Source of the DNA: a bacterium
Lineage (GTDB): Bacteria > Planctomycetota > Planctomycetia > Pirellulales > Pirellulaceae
DNA length: 64,000 nucleotides
Direction of reading: 5' to 3'
Assembly (NCBI GenBank): GCA_030430075.1
Contig: JAUIGN010000029.1
Span: 1 to 64,000 of the forward strand
Positions 62,919-64,000 of this stretch are shown here, one piece after another. The notes beneath the pieces were generated by a model. It had not been told where the DNA came from. It saw only the letters and a list, made by a program, of their open reading frames with translations, and ran no database searches. Position 1 is the stretch's first letter; each line of letters starts with the position of its first letter. The translations under genes were made by a program, and so were the position numbers.

Positions 62919-64000
62919 CTAATAGGAAAGTTCCGTCCCGGCGTAGAAGTTGATGCCTGGTTGAAAGACGGCGTTGCCGTTGGGAGAGCGAAAATCAAAA
63001 TGCTCTCGATAATTCCGATCACCCAGATTCTCGAACCCGGCGACCCACAGGACGTCCTCGCGCGTTTGCCAGAAGCCGCGCAGGTCGACGACGGAAAACC
63101 CGGGCGTCGGCGATTCCAAGAGACTCTCGGCAACTCGATCCTGGTTGTCGACCACGCGTACGGAGACTTCGATTCCCCACGCCGAGTCTCCCGCCTGTTG
63201 ATGGATACGCAGCCCAAGACGCGATTCCAGCGGCGCGATGCTTGGAAGCGGTTCCTGTGCGCCGCCTGCTTGCTCGCTGAAGAAGCCGCGCGGCAGGCCC
63301 GGCACTCGGACGCTGGGCACACCTTCTGAACCGGATCGTGTGGCGAAGTCGCCGTTGCGGGTGTGATCGCGACCTTCCACGTACTTGAACGTGGCAAACG
63401 GTGTCAGCCACGGGGCAATATCGACTTCGGCATACGCCTCGGCCCCGGCGAGTGTCGCGAACGGGGTATTGACATATTTGAGACTGACCTGCTCGACGAT
63501 GTCAGTGGAACCGTTTGAATGGGCCATCTCTAGATTCTCGAACGTAATGTAGTCCCACGCCCAGGAATAGAAGCCCCTAGCGCCGGCACGGGCCGGCCCA
63601 GCTTCGTAGTTCAGCGATAGGTCAAGCTGCAACAGACGCTCTTGATCCAGTCGCGGGTCTCCCGTGACTGCATTCAGACCATTTTGCAGCAAGTACATGA
63701 ACGGTTGTGCCGCGTACAGCTCCGTCAATGTCGGAGCACGCTCGGCATACCCGGTCCCGATCATCGCTGCCCAGTTCGCATCGAATTCGTAATCGGCCGT
63801 CAGGTACGCGGACCACTGTCCGAACACTCGCTCATAGTCTTCTGTGCCCACGACTTCCGCGTAGGTTGCCTGGGGCGATGCCAAGCCAACCAGGGTCGTC
63901 GCCAGCGCATCATCCTGGACGTCCGCATGGGTCAGGTCACCCCGCGCGCCGGCCCGGATGACCAACCGCTCATTGAGTGGATTCCGGTGAGCCAGAAACA
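62919..64000 (-). CDS. TonB-dependent receptor, C-terminal part (runs off the right edge)
   Basis: The open frame continues past position 64000, so the start is not in the window. About 360 residues are visible and are rich in alternating beta-strand patterns of an outer-membrane barrel: WSAYLTADYEFDANWAAMIGTGYAERAPTLTELY, where the ERAPTLTELY motif is typical of the barrel of TonB receptors, and a C-terminal strand ending in NFYAGTELSY with a terminal aromatic. Such receptors import siderophores, vitamins or metals (copper-type OprC/NosA relatives have similar ends). The ligand cannot be inferred from this fragment. It is on the same strand as the giant genes. Confidence 0.85.
   Translation of the reverse strand, partial: FLAHRNPLNERLVIRAGARGDLTHADVQDDALATTLVGLASPQATYAEVVGTEDYERVFGQWSAYLTADYEFDANWAAMIGTGYAERAPTLTELYAAQPFMYLLQNGLNAVTGDPRLDQERLLQLDLSLNYEAGPARAGARGFYSWAWDYITFENLEMAHSNGSTDIVEQVSLKYVNTPFATLAGAEAYAEVDIAPWLTPFATFKYVEGRDHTRNGDFATRSGSEGVPSVRVPGLPRGFFSEQAGGAQEPLPSIAPLESRLGLRIHQQAGDSAWGIEVSVRVVDNQDRVAESLLESPTPGFSVVDLRGFWQTREDVLWVAGFENLGDRNYREHFDFRSPNGNAVFQPGINFYAGTELSY

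Noticed and set aside
62427..63329. Plus-strand 300-codon open frame
   Set aside because: It is largely antisense to the TonB receptor end, rich in Arg/Gly/Ala, and without family motifs.

Overview
The window looks like chromosomal DNA of a planctomycete, probably of the Pirellulales type. The reasons are several giant secreted proteins carrying the planctomycetal N-terminal signature (LEDRRVLA, LEALETRNLLA, LEARHVLA, ERLEDRLMF, CEDRRLLA), dockerin type I repeats, GEVED and cadherin-like repeats, an IS66 element, planctomycete-type tyrosine recombinase remnants, and paired ASPIC/UnbV (CRTAC1) genes. No rRNA, complete tRNA, CRISPR array or replication origin was seen.

Left region (1-5.3 kb): the N-terminus of a gene running off the edge, a DUF218/YdcF-like gene with a clear terminator, and then an XRE-HTH/NACHT/HEAT-like NTPase (a bacterial NLR-type protein) whose stop codon overlaps the start of a complete glycogen synthase gene (glgA).

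Mobile region (5.4-10.1 kb): a C-terminal remnant of one integrase, a 3' fragment of a tRNA-Arg(CCG), an IS66-type element (three transposition genes plus an opposite-strand gene, bounded by an imperfect inverted repeat), and a second integrase without its N-terminal half. It reads as a decayed integration site invaded by an IS.

Surface and secreted-protein region I (10.1-30.7 kb): a giant parallel beta-helix/GEVED protein split by an apparent frameshift, a Tat-exported protein, a TPR/metallophosphoesterase, an operon-like set of BNR-like, esterase and PQQ-propeller proteins, an acetyl-xylan-esterase-like hydrolase, and a CAP-domain/dockerin protein. Three copies of a hairpin intergenic repeat lie in this stretch.

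Redox operon (31.1-43.1 kb): ten minus-strand genes, many overlapping by 1-4 nt. In transcription order they encode a DoxX-like protein, a di-haem cytochrome c peroxidase-like protein, a His-rich integral membrane protein, a two-helix mini-protein, a YtkA/FixH-like lipoprotein, a membrane polyferredoxin, a membrane-anchored protein, a TPR/FG-GAP/UnbV giant, a CRTAC1/UnbV protein and an UnbU/RnfD-like membrane protein. A two-component system (43.4-45.8 kb) lies immediately upstream on the same strand. The set looks like an uncharacterised membrane and periplasmic electron-transfer system and is the strongest candidate for something new here.

Surface-protein region II (46.0-62.2 kb): three giant genes. 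Two of the proteins share a cohesin-like domain and end in dockerins. The third fuses a zincin-type metalloprotease, a GH25 muramidase and an M23-type endopeptidase domain. The window ends inside a TonB-dependent receptor gene.
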